Source: Bacteroidota bacterium (GTDB taxonomy: Bacteria; Bacteroidota; Bacteroidia; Bacteroidales; UBA932). From it: a DNA stretch of 60,026 bases. Numbering within the stretch: position 1 is the first letter of the stretch; every line of letters starts with the position of its first letter. The notes below the pieces were generated by a model. The model was not told the origin of the DNA. It made no database searches and worked only from the letters and a program-made list of their open reading frames with translations. Shown piece after piece: positions 59,951 through 60,026 of the stretch. Where the stretch lies: assembly GCA_029567375.1 (NCBI GenBank), contig JAKQLB010000318.1:1-60026 (forward strand), read 5' to 3'. The position numbers were made by a program, and so were the translations under genes.

Positions 59951-60026
59951 TTATCTTTCCGAGCGACCGCTGAGGATCACTTTATGTGCTATGTGTGAAT
60001 TAAATTGCGATTTGGAGAAAAGCTCC
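59951..60026 (-). CDS. Possible 3' end of a gene entering from the right edge
   Basis: On the minus strand a frame open from the window edge ends in TAA at 59953-59951, giving a 24-residue tail ending SGRSER. The symporter gene follows 15 bases later. The tail is too short to identify. Confidence 0.35.
   Translation of the reverse strand, partial: ELFSKSQFNSHIAHKVILSGRSER

Overview
This 60 kb window comes from a member of the Bacteroidota, most likely the order Bacteroidales. The evidence is the protein set (GH92 mannosidase, DUF1343/NamZ lipoprotein, S9 peptidase, GntR-ABC pair, YifB, short YrdC protein), the near absence of Shine-Dalgarno sequences, and promoters with the Bacteroidota -7 box TAnnTTTG. 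It looks like ordinary chromosome. I see no integrase, transposase, phage genes or CRISPR array. No gene-free stretch exceeds about 250 bases.

Layout. 1-8.0 kb: OsmC-like protein, cysS, a short ssb, a zinc-ribbon protein, then dcp - nitroreductase - umuD - umuC on one strand and a hot-dog thioesterase. 8.0-27.0 kb: an envelope and efflux region. It holds a MacB-type tripartite efflux operon (ATPase, two permeases, adaptor, TolC), a GntR-controlled ABC-2 transporter, a TonB-dependent receptor, an NtrB/NtrC-like two-component pair and, divergently, an ABC ATPase with two ~790-residue FtsX-type permeases. The gap between the regulator and that ATPase contains a well-spaced sigma-54 (-24/-12) promoter with two dyads upstream, so the adjacent NtrC-like regulator probably drives the divergent ABC operon. 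27.0-30.4 kb: an accessory patch with an AbiE toxin-antitoxin locus (antitoxin intact, toxin broken by a frameshift and an amber codon), tRNA-Met, a PHP-domain phosphoesterase interrupted by an in-frame TGA, and tRNA-Gln. 30.4-49.5 kb: housekeeping and hydrolase genes, namely ispF, mutL, rhomboid, an EEP hydrolase, tsaC, rsmE, an NagX-like acyltransferase, a YfcE-like phosphoesterase, an S9 peptidase, GH92, ilvA, an aldo/keto reductase, yifB, tsaE and namZ. 49.7-60.0 kb: an ECF sigma factor with a partner that joins an anti-sigma-like inner-membrane part to an outer-membrane beta-barrel, then a TPR protein, an EnvC-like protein, uvrA, an MBL hydrolase, a deoxynucleoside kinase and a dicarboxylate/amino-acid symporter.

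The most unusual signal is not a gene. Seven stretches contain degenerate repeats with a strict 7-bp period (consensus near GAGTNNN, drifting to GGGGTNC or GTNNGTA). They sit at or just after stop codons. One runs exactly 13 units between two permease genes and abuts a stop codon; others overlap the 3' ends of two ABC ATPase genes, and in one case encode a Ser/Pro-rich tail. In six of seven, the G-rich strand is the coding strand of the gene just upstream. I know of heptanucleotide STRR repeats in cyanobacteria but not of a described counterpart in this phylum.
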